Shown here piece by piece: positions 33,999 through 45,023 of a DNA stretch of 56,355 nucleotides. Within the stretch, counting starts at the first letter, position 1, and each line of letters opens with the position of its first letter. The translations under genes were made by a program, and so were the position numbers. The stretch comes from Actinomycetes bacterium (GTDB lineage Bacteria > Actinomycetota > Acidimicrobiia > Spongiisociales > UBA5794). The notes below the pieces were generated by a model. The model saw nothing but the letters and a program-made list of their open reading frames with translations, searched no databases and was not told the DNA's origin. The stretch covers positions 1-56,355 of the forward strand of contig JAHEJX010000012.1 in NCBI GenBank assembly GCA_024638645.1, written 5' to 3'.

Positions 33999-34792
33999 CG
34001 ATCGATTATCTGCCGAGCCTTCTTCACCGATTTGATCGCGAATACGGCGCGTAACCGGTCAATATCCGCGTCGGTGAGGTCGCCGTGAGCCCCCAGGCGC
34101 GCCGTTCGATCCCGCCGCGCTTCATGGAGGCAGATCGCGGCGGCCACCGAGATATTGAGCGACTGGACGAACCCCGACATCGGAATCATGGCGACGACGT
34201 CTGCGCTGCGACGGAACTCCTCACTCACGCCGGCCAGCTCGTTTCCAAAAACCAGTGCGGTGCGGGTGGAGAAGTCGACCTGATCGACCGGAACCGCATC
34301 TTCGGTCAGATCGGCAACGACGATCCTGTAGCCGCGATCGCGCAGTGCCGCCGCGGCTTCCTCTCCGGATCGGTAGACCCACCGGTCCAGCCACTTGCGC
34401 ACTCCCTGTGCCGTGCGCTTGGAGTGTTTGTAGCTCGAAGACCGATCGACTGCGTAGAAGGCCTGCACTCCGAAAGCGTCGGCGGAACGCATGACTGCTG
34501 CAACATTTCCCGTGTCGACCATTCCGTCGACGACTACCGCGAGGTTGTAGGTGCGGTTGGCCAGTGTGCTCTCGATCGCTTCGATGCGCTGATGCGTGAG
34601 GTGGGGACGAAGCAGCGAGACAACCTGGTTTGGAGTCAGGGTTCGGCCGCCGTACTCAAACCAACTCGGGTCGAATGTGGTGAGCCTGCCACCACGCAGC
34701 AGGCCATCCATCTCTCGCTTGGCAACTTCGGGATCGCTCGCCATCAGATGGAGCGTACCCAACGTGGCATCAACGTTCGGATCAGCCCCCAT
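33935..34792 (-). CDS. trmH: SpoU-family tRNA/rRNA 2'-O-methyltransferase (TrmH-like)
   Basis: The 285-residue SPOUT enzyme has motif 1 NVAAVMRSADAFGVQAFYAV, motif 2 LVFGNELAGVSEE and motif 3 IPMSGFVQSLNISVAAAI. This is closest in order to TrmH (tRNA Gm18 methyltransferase), which binds SAM in a trefoil knot and acts as a dimer. It has a helical N-terminal extension of about 70 residues. It is divergent to lon, and its promoter overlaps the lon operator. At the other end it overlaps the convergent lipoprotein gene by 64 nt. Confidence 0.88.
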   Translation of the reverse strand: MGADPNVDATLGTLHLMASDPEVAKREMDGLLRGGRLTTFDPSWFEYGGRTLTPNQVVSLLRPHLTHQRIEAIESTLANRTYNLAVVVDGMVDTGNVAAVMRSADAFGVQAFYAVDRSSSYKHSKRTAQGVRKWLDRWVYRSGEEAAAALRDRGYRIVVADLTEDAVPVDQVDFSTRTALVFGNELAGVSEEFRRSADVVAMIPMSGFVQSLNISVAAAICLHEARRDRTARLGAHGDLTDADIDRLRAVFAIKSVKKARQIIDRYLSSGATKFSGFVEPSDSVT

Positions 34793-34804
34793 CGCTCCTA
34801 TAAT
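34776..34804 (+). promoter_or_regulatory. lon promoter
   Basis: TTCGGA (34776-34781) and a perfect TATAAT (34799-34804) are separated by 17 bp. Transcription would start near 34811, about 86 nt before lon. The -10 touches the inverted repeat at 34802-34826. Confidence 0.65.
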
Positions 34805-34826
34805 CTGAGTCTCATAGACTCAGATT
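34802..34826. promoter_or_regulatory. HAIR-like operator (probable HspR site)
   Basis: AATCTGAGTCT (34802-34812) and AGACTCAGATT (34816-34826) form a perfect 11-bp inverted repeat with spacer CAT. The core reads GAGT-N7-ACTC, the same core and spacing as the HspR-associated inverted repeat CTTGAGT-N7-ACTCAAG. Each half site matches HAIR in 5 of 7 positions. It covers the start-point region of the lon promoter and the leader of trmH. Confidence 0.6.
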
Positions 34827-34896
34827 CTGCATATTGCGGGAATAGAACCTGCGTCCCCGGCGCTACACAAGCCCCAGACACGTTTGAAAGGCATCA

Positions 34897-37212
34897 ATGG
34901 CTGACACCTCGACTGTGACGCTACCTGTACTTCCCCTGCGCAACGGAGTCGTGTTCCCGCATATGGTCGTCACGGTGGGAATCGAGTCCGACGAGGCGCG
35001 TCGAGCCATCGCCGCAGCTGAGGAGACCGGCGGGCGGCTGCTGCTCATCCCGCGCACCGAAGAAGGATTTGCCACCGTCGGAACCATTGCCGAAATCCAG
35101 GAAGTGAGCGGAGAGAGCCAGCCAAGCGCCCTCATCGCCGGAGTGCAACGAGCCCGCGTCGGCGCCGGCCAGCCAGGCACGAGCGACGTCCTCTGGGTCG
35201 AGGCTTTCCCCGTCGCCGAACCGGTCAACCACTCCGGCATCGTCGACGACATGGTCACCGAGTATCGCGCGGTCGTATCCGAGATCATGGACCAGCGCGG
35301 CATCGGCGGCGCTGCATCGCGGATCCTCGGAATCGAAGATCCGGGCCAGCTCGCCGACCTCGCCGTGTACTCCCCCGACCTTTCGCTCGAGCAGAAGATC
35401 GAGGTCCTCGAGACCACGGATGTCGAGGAGCGCCTCGAACTCGTGCTGAGCTGGATGAACGAGATCCTCGCCGACATGCATCTGCGCCGGAAGGTGCGCG
35501 AAGACGCCACGGACCGCATCGACAAGACCCAGCGCGAGTTCCTCCTGCGCCAGCAGATGGAGTCGATCCGCTCTGAGCTTGGAGAAGGAACCTCCGATGT
35601 CATTTCCGAATACCGCCAGAAGCTCGCAGAACGCGATCTGCCTGAGAAGGTGGCCGACGCCATCAACAAGGAAGTCGACCGACTCGAGCGAATGAGCGAC
35701 CAGAGCCCTGAGCACTCATGGACTCGAACGTGGCTCGACACCGTCCTGGATGTGCCGTGGGAGACCACCACGGAAGACAACCTCGACCTCGACGAAGCTC
35801 GCCAGGTCCTCAATGCCGACCACACCGGTCTCGAAGACGTCAAGGAGCGCATCGTCGAGCACCTGGCCGTACGCAAACTGCGAGCCGAACGTGGCTTGGA
35901 GGGCAATCAGGACACCCGCGGCACAGCGGGTTCAATCATCCTGCTTGTCGGCCCTCCCGGTGTCGGCAAGACGTCCATGGGTGAGTCCGTGGCGAGAGCC
36001 CTCGGCCGCAAGTTCGTCCGTGTCGCCCTCGGCGGCATTCGGGACGAGGCCGAGGTGCGCGGTCACCGCCGCACATACGTCGGCTCTCGGCCCGGCCGCA
36101 TCGTCAGAGCTCTCACCGAGGCGGAGACCATGAATCCTGTGTTCCTCCTCGACGAGATGGACAAGGTGGGCTCAGACTGGCGAGGCGATCCTTCTTCCGC
36201 CCTTCTCGAAGTTCTCGACCCTGCCCAGAACCACACATTCCGTGACAACTATCTAGAGATGGACCTCGACCTGTCGAACGTTCTGTTCCTGGCAACGGCG
36301 AATGTGCTCGAATCGATTCCCGCCCCGTTGCTGGACCGCACCGAGGTCATACACCTCGACGGCTACACCGACCGGGAGAAGGTCACCATTGCGCGGAACC
36401 ATCTTCTGCCCCGCCAGATCGAGCGCAGCGGCCTGCGCTCGGACGAAGTCGAAGTGAGCGATGAAGCGCTCGCCGCAGTTGTCGACGGGTATACCCGCGA
36501 AGCCGGAGTACGCACCTTGGAGCGGCTGCTCGGCAAGCTGGTTCGTAAGGCCGTGACCACGATCGCACAGGACTCGGAGGCCGCCCCCGTCACCGTCAAC
36601 CCAGACGATCTCCGCGAGATGCTCGGCAAGAAGCCGGCGATTCGCGACGAAGCCAAGGACCGCACATCGCTTCCAGGCGTCGCCACCGGTCTCGCCGTAA
36701 CCGGCTCAGGCGGCGACGTGCTGTTCGTCGAAGCAACCGCCATGGACGGCGAACCTGGCTTGGTACTGACCGGCCAGCTCGGCGACGTCATGAAGGAGTC
36801 GGCTCGGATCGCGCTTTCCTACGTAGCCTCCAATGCGGGTGCGCTCGGGATCGCAGACACCGCGCTGGCGCGTCGGTTCCACGTGCATGTGCCGGCCGGA
36901 GCCATACCCAAGGACGGTCCGTCTGCCGGTATCACGATGACGACCGCGCTCGTCTCCCTTCTCACAGGCCGCAAAGTTCGCCATGAAATCGGTATGACCG
37001 GCGAGGTCACTCTGCAGGGCAGGGTGCTCCCCATCGGTGGTGTGAAGCAGAAAGTGCTGGCGGCGCATCGAGCGGGGCTCACCGAAGTAATCGTGCCCGA
37101 GCGCAACGAGGCCGACCTCGACGATGTTCCGGACGAGGTGCGCAACGAAATGACGTTCCACGTGCTGTCTGAGATCGGCAATGTCATCGACGTGGCGCTC
37201 GAGCCTGCGTAG
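34897..37212 (+). CDS. lon: Endopeptidase La (Lon, ATP-dependent protease)
   Basis: The 771-residue protein degrades damaged and regulatory proteins. It has the LON substrate-binding N-terminal domain, AAA+ module with Walker A GPPGVGKT (352-359), Walker B VFLLDEMDK and sensor regions, and the C-terminal protease with the Ser-Lys dyad: Ser676 in PKDGPSAG and Lys717 in GGVKQK. Length is typical of LonA. It has its own promoter with a HAIR-like operator, which fits heat-shock control by HspR; Streptomyces lon is a known HspR target. Confidence 0.97.
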   Translation: MADTSTVTLPVLPLRNGVVFPHMVVTVGIESDEARRAIAAAEETGGRLLLIPRTEEGFATVGTIAEIQEVSGESQPSALIAGVQRARVGAGQPGTSDVLWVEAFPVAEPVNHSGIVDDMVTEYRAVVSEIMDQRGIGGAASRILGIEDPGQLADLAVYSPDLSLEQKIEVLETTDVEERLELVLSWMNEILADMHLRRKVREDATDRIDKTQREFLLRQQMESIRSELGEGTSDVISEYRQKLAERDLPEKVADAINKEVDRLERMSDQSPEHSWTRTWLDTVLDVPWETTTEDNLDLDEARQVLNADHTGLEDVKERIVEHLAVRKLRAERGLEGNQDTRGTAGSIILLVGPPGVGKTSMGESVARALGRKFVRVALGGIRDEAEVRGHRRTYVGSRPGRIVRALTEAETMNPVFLLDEMDKVGSDWRGDPSSALLEVLDPAQNHTFRDNYLEMDLDLSNVLFLATANVLESIPAPLLDRTEVIHLDGYTDREKVTIARNHLLPRQIERSGLRSDEVEVSDEALAAVVDGYTREAGVRTLERLLGKLVRKAVTTIAQDSEAAPVTVNPDDLREMLGKKPAIRDEAKDRTSLPGVATGLAVTGSGGDVLFVEATAMDGEPGLVLTGQLGDVMKESARIALSYVASNAGALGIADTALARRFHVHVPAGAIPKDGPSAGITMTTALVSLLTGRKVRHEIGMTGEVTLQGRVLPIGGVKQKVLAAHRAGLTEVIVPERNEADLDDVPDEVRNEMTFHVLSEIGNVIDVALEPA

Positions 37213-37363
37213 GCACCGGCCGGCAGGCGTGGCGTGCGACGGTTGGTCGTCCCTCAGCTCATACTCGATCGAGGCCCTCTGACATTGGTCGAACAGCGCT
37301 TGTCTGGACACCAGACCGGGTGCATCGAGTGGGCACCTAGAGGCCTCCCATTTTCGAGCCCGA
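37213..37363. other. Gap after lon, no gene seen
   Basis: No ORF with coding character was found. A hairpin GTCTGG-ACA-CCAGAC lies at 37302-37316. It has no T-run, so it may not be a terminator. The structured segment at 37364-37473 follows, then the start of the kinase at 37543. Confidence 0.5.
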
Positions 37364-37473
37364 GATCGTTCTTCGCCGCGGCAAACACCGTGCATTAGCG
37401 GTGGGGGCCGCCGATGACAGATCAACGATCAGTTCGAAGGAGTGCGGTATAGCCAGGTTCACACCGGTACTCC
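37364..37473 (+). ncRNA. Candidate structured leader RNA before the second orphan kinase
   Basis: Nested perfect stems are present: GATCGTT (37364-37370) with AACGATC (37424-37430), GCGGC (37378-37382) with GCCGC (37407-37411), and CACCG (37386-37390) with CGGTG (37399-37403) closing an 8-nt loop. A second hairpin pairs GGAGTGCGGT (37439-37448) with ACCGGTACTCC (37463-37473), one bulge. The kinase gene starts 70 nt later. It could be a riboswitch-like leader; I do not recognise the class. Confidence 0.35.
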
Positions 37474-37542
37474 GACCGTCGCGAGGATGCCACACTCGCC
37501 GAAACCCCTGTTGATTATGGACATTTCTGCCGATAAACCCGG

Positions 37543-39234
37543 ATGCGGCCGCGCCAACAGGCATTGCTCAACAAGCTTGCCGAGCCCATGATCCGAATCG
37601 TCGCCACGCTGGCGAACACTGCATGGATCCTCGTGGGAGCCGTGGCTCTGATGACCAACGATCTTCAGTTGGCCGTAACGGCTTGGCCGGCGGTCGCCAT
37701 TGCGGTGTTCACCATGATGCAGCTTGTTACGGGCCGCACCGATGTGAGGGCAACACTCATCGTGTGCGTTGCGGTGCTGGCCGTTTCCGGCATGTTCTTG
37801 CTCGATGAACGATCCGAGGCGCCAACAGTGATTGCACTCGCTGCTACGGGAATCGGGCTGAGCCTCTGGGTGCGCCATCGAATCATGGGATTCATCAGCG
37901 CATATTCGGCCCTGATCGTCGGAGTGGTGTTGATCGGCAACGGCGACCCCACGGCGGGGGCCATCACAGCAATCACCAGCGCGATCGTCTTCGGATTCAC
38001 CACGTACCTGATACGGCAGTTGCTCGACCACTCGGCAAGAGAAACCGAACGTTTCGGCAGCCTTTTCTATCACTCCCCTGTGGCGTTGTGGGAAGAGGAC
38101 TTCAGCGGTGTCGAGCTGTTTCTCAACGGCCTGCGCGACAGCGGCGTGAACGACCTGGACGAATACCTCCGGCGCCAGCCTGACGCAGCTTTGCGGATTG
38201 CTGGGCTCATCGAGATCACGGCTGCCAACGAAGAGGCGGTCCGCTTGCTCGAAGCCGCGAGCCATGAGGATGTCCTCGGCCAGCTTTCCCATCGAGATGT
38301 CGAGTCGATCGATGCTCTCATCGATCAGCTCGTTGCCATTTGGGAGTACGACGACCACATCGTCACCGAGATTCAAAAGGCGAAGACTCTTCAGGGCAAC
38401 GAACTACACCTCGCACTGTCGTGGGCGGCGCCTCTCATCGATGGTGTGCCCGACTACTCGCACGTTTCGGTGGCCGCTGTCGACGTGACTGAGAGCCGGG
38501 AAACGCGCCGTGCTCTGGAGGGATTGTTGCGCTCCAAGGACGAGCTGGTGGCAACTGTGTCGCACGAATTGCGCACCCCGTTGACGACAGTCGTGGGACT
38601 CGCGGCCGAGCTTCGCGACTCGCTGGAAGCATTCGACGAGCACGAGCTGCGGGAGCTCGTTGCCCTGATTGCATCCGAAGGACGGGAGGTATCGACAATT
38701 GTCGAGGATCTGCTCGTCGCCGCCCAGGCCGAAACCGGCAAGCTTCACCTCAACCCGGGGCGAGTCGAGCTCGGCCAGCTCGCCACCGAGGTCCATCGGG
38801 CGATGCCCAAGAACGACCGGCTCGGCCTATTCGTCCCCGATCAAGAGGTATGGGTTCTCGCCGACCCAACCCGCACCCGCCAGATCATCCGCAACCTCAT
38901 CGTCAATGCCGACCGCTACGGCGGCACAGACATCCGAATCTGCGTTGTCCCCGGAACGGCACAAGCCAGGCTCGAAGTGCGCGACACCGGCCGCCCGCTG
39001 CCGTTCCGCGAGCGGGAGGCGATTTTCGATCGCTTCTATCGTGCCCGCCAAGTGCCAGGGCTGACTGCCTCCGTCGGTCTTGGTCTCACCGTGTCTCGGC
39101 AGCTGGCCCGCGACATGAAGGGTGATTTGACCTACAGCCATGACGGAGAAGAGGCCATTTTCGAGCTGGCGCTGCCTACTTACCTCGCGCAGCCGCAGGA
39201 TCTCGCCACTGCGCGGCGGGAGGCCGCCGGGTAA
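37543..39234 (+). CDS. Membrane-bound orphan sensor histidine kinase
   Basis: The 563-residue kinase has about six N-terminal transmembrane helices (residues 15-165) with short loops, then a PAS-like input domain beginning SPVALWEEDFSGVELFLNGL, HisKA (SHELRTPLTTVVGLAAEL) and HATPase_c (RNLIVNADRYGG, VRDTGRPLP, SVGLGLTVSRQ). The input domain and the kinase core follow the kinase at 15916-17493. No response regulator is adjacent. The first codon is taken as ATG 37543; no clear ribosome-binding site is seen. Confidence 0.92.
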   Translation: MRPRQQALLNKLAEPMIRIVATLANTAWILVGAVALMTNDLQLAVTAWPAVAIAVFTMMQLVTGRTDVRATLIVCVAVLAVSGMFLLDERSEAPTVIALAATGIGLSLWVRHRIMGFISAYSALIVGVVLIGNGDPTAGAITAITSAIVFGFTTYLIRQLLDHSARETERFGSLFYHSPVALWEEDFSGVELFLNGLRDSGVNDLDEYLRRQPDAALRIAGLIEITAANEEAVRLLEAASHEDVLGQLSHRDVESIDALIDQLVAIWEYDDHIVTEIQKAKTLQGNELHLALSWAAPLIDGVPDYSHVSVAAVDVTESRETRRALEGLLRSKDELVATVSHELRTPLTTVVGLAAELRDSLEAFDEHELRELVALIASEGREVSTIVEDLLVAAQAETGKLHLNPGRVELGQLATEVHRAMPKNDRLGLFVPDQEVWVLADPTRTRQIIRNLIVNADRYGGTDIRICVVPGTAQARLEVRDTGRPLPFREREAIFDRFYRARQVPGLTASVGLGLTVSRQLARDMKGDLTYSHDGEEAIFELALPTYLAQPQDLATARREAAG

Positions 39235-39269
39235 CCGGCGACCTCCCATCTCTCCCTCTCCCTCAAGCC

Positions 39270-40136
39270 TCAGCCGGCTGCGGCGATTGCCGCCTCGAGA
39301 GCTCTTGCGGCGTATACCTGGGCGAGATGCGTCTTGTACTCGACGGACCCGTAGAGGTCCTCGAGCACGGTGACGCCTTCGGCGGCGTGCTGCGCCGCAG
39401 CCTTGATGGCATCCGCGGAACCGTCGGTGCCGACCAGCGCATCAGCGGTCGCCGTCGCCAGAGTCGGCTTGGTGCCAACTCCGGTCAGGGCCACGCGAGC
39501 CGCGCTGACGGAGCCGCCGTCCATCGTGACCATTGCGGCGGCGCCTGCGACCGCGTAGTCGGAGCGACCACCGCGCCTGCCGAGCTTGTCGTAGGCGCTG
39601 CCGGTGCCGGCGCCGGCTTTGGGTACCCGCACCTCAACGAGGATCTCGTTGGGCTCGAGCGCCGAAGTCAACGCATCGACAAAGAAGTCGTCGGCCGCGA
39701 TCTCCCGCTCGCCGCCGGCCGACCTGGCAACCATTGTGGCGCCAAGGGCGAGGGCGGCGGCGGGCTGGTCGGCGGCGACGTCAGCATGGGCGAGTGCCCC
39801 GCAGGTCGTGCCACGGTTGCGCACTTGGACGTCACCGGTCAATCTCGCCGCTTGGGCAAGCGCTGCCGCCCCGCTCGCTACCGCGTCGCTCGATGCGGTA
39901 GCCGCGTGGCGTACCAACGCCCCTATCGCGATGTGGCCATTGCCATCCGCAATCGAGTCAAGGCCAGGAACGCGACCGATGTCGACCACGAGCGGCGGCG
40001 AGAACAACCGCAGCTTCATCAACGGGATGAGGCTCATGCCGCCGGTCATCACCTTGGCGCCCGGATGGTCGTTGAGGGCAGCCAACGCCTCATCGAGGGA
40101 CGATGGGGCGACGTATTCAAAGCTTCTTGGATACAT
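39270..40136 (-). CDS. FAD-binding subunit of a molybdenum hydroxylase (CoxM/CutM type)
   Basis: The 288-residue protein carries electrons from the molybdenum subunit via iron-sulfur clusters to FAD. It has the FAD motifs AKVMTGGMSLIPLMKL and TCGALAHADVAADQPAAALALG typical of the medium subunit, and the C-terminal CO_deh_flav_C domain (SDYAVAGAAAMVTMDGG). It is the last gene of a three-gene set in the order S-L-M, 2 nt after the large subunit. Confidence 0.93.
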   Translation of the reverse strand: MYPRSFEYVAPSSLDEALAALNDHPGAKVMTGGMSLIPLMKLRLFSPPLVVDIGRVPGLDSIADGNGHIAIGALVRHAATASSDAVASGAAALAQAARLTGDVQVRNRGTTCGALAHADVAADQPAAALALGATMVARSAGGEREIAADDFFVDALTSALEPNEILVEVRVPKAGAGTGSAYDKLGRRGGRSDYAVAGAAAMVTMDGGSVSAARVALTGVGTKPTLATATADALVGTDGSADAIKAAAQHAAEGVTVLEDLYGSVEYKTHLAQVYAARALEAAIAAAG

Positions 40137-40138
40137 CT

Positions 40139-42519
<2,381 letters not shown>

Positions 42520-42523
<4 letters not shown>

Positions 42524-43035
42524 GCTGTCGCCCCTTCGAAGTCCTGAGTCCAGTCGGGCGGAGCAGGCTCCTCGCCGCGCATCTTGGCGGCGGCGTACTC
42601 GATCGAGCGCACGATGTTGTGATAACCCGTGCAGCGACACAGGTTCCCTTCGATGCCGTGGCGGATCTCGTCTTCGCTCGGGTTGTCGTTCTCGGCGAGC
42701 AGCGCAGAGGCCGACATGATCATGCCGGGCGTGCAAAAGCCACATTGGAGGCCGTGACGCTCCCAGAAGCCTTCTTGGACTGGGTGGAGATTGTCGCCGT
42801 CGGCGAGACCTTCAACGGTGGTGATGTTCGCACCGTTTGCCTGCACCGCCAGCATGGTGCACGACTTCACCGGAGTGCCGTCGACGTGGATAGTGCAGGC
42901 CCCGCAGTAGCTCGTCTCGCACCCGACGTGCGTACCGGTCAGCCTCAGGTTTTCACGGATGAAGTGAACCAGAAGCGTCCGCGGCTCAACGTCCCCGCTG
43001 ACCTCGCTCCCGTTCACGGTCATGCTTACTTGCAT
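42520..43035 (-). CDS. [2Fe-2S] small subunit of molybdenum hydroxylase (CoxS type)
   Basis: The 171-residue protein has the plant-type [2Fe-2S] site ([16 protein letters not shown] with a fourth Cys in VKSCTM) and the second, helical cluster site (CGFCTPG and CRCTG). It passes electrons from molybdenum to FAD. ATG 43035 has AAAGGGG upstream; a GTG two codons before is less likely. First gene of the S-L-M operon, which is the order of form II systems. Confidence 0.95.
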
Positions 43036-43127
43036 CCACACCCCTTTCGTGTCGGGAGATTGCTGAGCTCAGGGTCTCAAAGTTAGTGAAAAGGGGCCGG
43101 GTGATGTCGAGGAGAATTCGCAACCAA

Positions 43128-43170
43128 GGGGAGCAACCATCGGCGAGAGCGCAGCCGACGCGATCTCCCC
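43128..43170. other. Hairpin in the gap between cox-type and azl genes
   Basis: GGGGAG (43128-43133) pairs with CTCCCC (43165-43170), and inside it TCGGC (43140-43144) pairs with GCCGA (43154-43158). It lies in the 234-bp divergent gap (43036-43269); the rest of the gap shows no gene. Confidence 0.4.
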
Positions 43171-43269
43171 TAAAGCAACACGGCGAATGTAAGCGTCAAA
43201 ACCCCCTACGCCAGTGACTACTCTCGCCCGACCACAGGGTCACTACCCCGCCACTACCGGAGAGGCACG

Positions 43270-43962
43270 ATGTCGGCAACGCCGCGGCAGCGATTCATCG
43301 AGGGGTCGAAAGCAGTCTCGCCGATCCTGCTCGGTGCCATCCCCTTTGGTCTCGTCATCGGGGTCTCCGTCGCCGCGACGCCGATCAACAACTGGGTCGG
43401 GTGGGCGACCTCGATCATTGTTTTCGCCGGCGCCGCTCAGGTGGCCGTCATCGAACTCATCGGCACGGAGGCCCTGGCCGCCGTCGCCATCGCCACCCCG
43501 TTGATCATCAACCTGCGCCACGCTATGTACAGCGCCGCTATGGCGCCCTACTTCGGCAAACTCAGTCGCACGGATCGCCTGTGGTTGCCATACCTCCTGA
43601 CCGATCAGGCGTTTGTCATCTCCGCCAGCCGATACGAGCCCGACAGCGATCCAACGACTGTGAAGTGGTTCTACCTAGGCACGGCCATCACCCTGTGGAT
43701 TCCGTGGCAGATCGCCACAATCGTCGGAATCCTCGTCGGCGCCGAGATCCCCTCGGAATGGTCGCTCGACTTCGCCATCGCCCTGGTCTTTCTCGGCCTG
43801 TTGGCTCCGGCGGTACATTCCCGCCCGTCGGCCGTTGCCGCGATCGTCGGCGGTGTGGTGGCCGTGCTGTCGCTCGACCTACCGAATGGAACCGGGATCA
43901 TCGTGGCCTCGCTTGCCGGGGTTGCTGCCGGCACGATCGCCGACTGGAGGCTGAGTCGATGA
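43270..43962 (+). CDS. azlC: AzlC-type branched-chain amino acid exporter, large subunit
   Basis: The 230-residue membrane protein has the AzlC pattern: SPILLGAIPFGLVIGV at the N terminus, helix IIVFAGAAQVAVIELIG and the conserved NLRHAMYSAAMAPYF. With AzlD it exports branched-chain or other amino acids. GGAGAGG precedes ATG 43270. It overlaps azlD by 4 nt. Confidence 0.93.
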   Translation: MSATPRQRFIEGSKAVSPILLGAIPFGLVIGVSVAATPINNWVGWATSIIVFAGAAQVAVIELIGTEALAAVAIATPLIINLRHAMYSAAMAPYFGKLSRTDRLWLPYLLTDQAFVISASRYEPDSDPTTVKWFYLGTAITLWIPWQIATIVGILVGAEIPSEWSLDFAIALVFLGLLAPAVHSRPSAVAAIVGGVVAVLSLDLPNGTGIIVASLAGVAAGTIADWRLSR

Positions 43963-44273
43963 GCCCGTGGCTGATTGTGATTCTCGTCGGGATTGGGACG
44001 TACCTGACCCGCCTGTCGTTCATAGGCATCCTCGGAGACCGGGAGATCCCAACCTACGTGGAACGCCCGCTGCGCCTTGTCGCCCCAGCGGTGCTTGCGG
44101 CCATCGCCGTCCCGGCGCTCGTAGCTCGGCAAGGCGAAGTGTTTGTCAGCGTGGACAACCTCAGGCTGCTGGCGGGGATCGTCGCCATGGCCGTGGCGTG
44201 GAAGAGCCGGTCAATCGGCTGGACGATCGGCGTCGGCATGGTGAGCCTCTGGATCCTGGACTGGCTGCTCTAG
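43959..44273 (+). CDS. azlD: AzlD-type branched-chain amino acid exporter, small subunit
   Basis: The 104-residue protein has four transmembrane helices and the AzlD motif GIGTYLTRLSFI near the N terminus, then LRLVAPAVLAAIAVPAL. Start is ATG 43959 in ATGA overlap with azlC. The frame is open further upstream only because azlC is GC-rich. Confidence 0.92.
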   Translation: MSPWLIVILVGIGTYLTRLSFIGILGDREIPTYVERPLRLVAPAVLAAIAVPALVARQGEVFVSVDNLRLLAGIVAMAVAWKSRSIGWTIGVGMVSLWILDWLL

Positions 44274-44302
44274 GCCAAAGTCGGTTGAGGAGAACCGGTG
44301 GT

Positions 44303-44827
44303 TCACTTGCGCAAGCGGCTCGCACTCATCGCAGCTGCTCGATTGGCTGAGACATCGTCGACGGTGACGAAGGAAGCCGGATTGATTTCCTTGATGATCT
44401 TGATGACTTCGGGCTGGCGACGTCGCGGAATAGCGATCAGCGTGAGACGGACATCACCTTCGAAGCCCTCGGCGTTGAGCGTGGTCGCCGCGAAACCTCG
44501 ACTACGCAGCTCAGCGGCTACCGAAGGCGAGTCGAATGGCGCCATTACACGAAGGAACACCTGGCCTGAGGCTATGAGGGCGTCGAGATAGCCACCGAGT
44601 GCAGTACCGAGACCGAACCCGCCGGCGTATGCGACGACCTTGTACCACTCGTTCAAGTCGCTCAGGACGAGCGCAGCAGCGATGACCCAGGTGAGGGACT
44701 CGAAAAAGCCGAGAACACCGGCGAGCCCACGCCGCCCCCGAACGAGGTATTGGATGCGTAGAGCACCGATCGAAACGTCGATGAGACGCAGCGCGATGAT
44801 GCCCAAAAAGGTCAGGATTACGTACAT
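44303..44827 (-). CDS. UPF0316/DUF5698 membrane protein
   Basis: The 174-residue protein has three transmembrane helices (MYVILTFLGIIALRLIDVSIG, GFFESLTWVIAAALVL, AYAGGFGLGTALGGYL) and a cytoplasmic DUF2179-like C-terminal domain (LRSRGFAATTLNAEGFEGDVRLTLIAIPRRR...VDDVS). Such proteins are thought to bind nucleotides or sense ligands. I take ATG 44827; the longer open frame runs through a palindromic element. It is divergent to cytosine deaminase. Confidence 0.88.
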   Translation of the reverse strand: MYVILTFLGIIALRLIDVSIGALRIQYLVRGRRGLAGVLGFFESLTWVIAAALVLSDLNEWYKVVAYAGGFGLGTALGGYLDALIASGQVFLRVMAPFDSPSVAAELRSRGFAATTLNAEGFEGDVRLTLIAIPRRRQPEVIKIIKEINPASFVTVDDVSANRAAAMSASRLRK

Positions 44828-44871
44828 AGCGGCGGCACTGTAACTGGTTGGGCGGCATATGCCGCCGACCT

Positions 44872-45022
44872 GTAGCCGGTATCCGGTATCGGGTATCCGG
44901 ACTGCCCGGACCGTGCAGTGACGCCCTGGATGAGACGCCTCTGAACGTCTGTGCAAGCGGTCCGATCTCCGGCCAGACAACGCTCCGAGCAGTCCGGATT
45001 CTGGATACGGGATACTGGCTAC
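44872..45022. repeat. 151-bp imperfect palindromic element
   Basis: A 34-bp arm (44872-44905, beginning GTAGCCGGTATCC and ending CCGGACTGC) returns inverted at 44989-45022 (GCAGTCCGGATTC ... ACTGGCTAC) with 29 of 34 pairs matching. Inside, CGGACCG (44907-44913) faces CGGTCCG (44958-44964) and AGACG (44933-44937) faces CGTCT (44946-44950). The arms contain GTATC units with period 7. It fills the divergent gap between UPF0316 and cytosine deaminase, and could be a REP/MITE-like element or a foldable RNA. Confidence 0.75.
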
Positions 45023-45023
45023 C

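Noticed and set aside
34837-34855. T-arm-like sequence (GG-TTCTATT-CC) on the minus strand before lon
   Set aside because: No D arm, anticodon arm or acceptor stem fits around it, so it is not a tRNA.
37378-37411. Possible c-di-GMP-I riboswitch (GGCAAAC followed by a hairpin)
   Set aside because: The conserved ACGCAAAGCC and the tetraloop receptor elements are missing, so only an unclassified structured RNA is reported.
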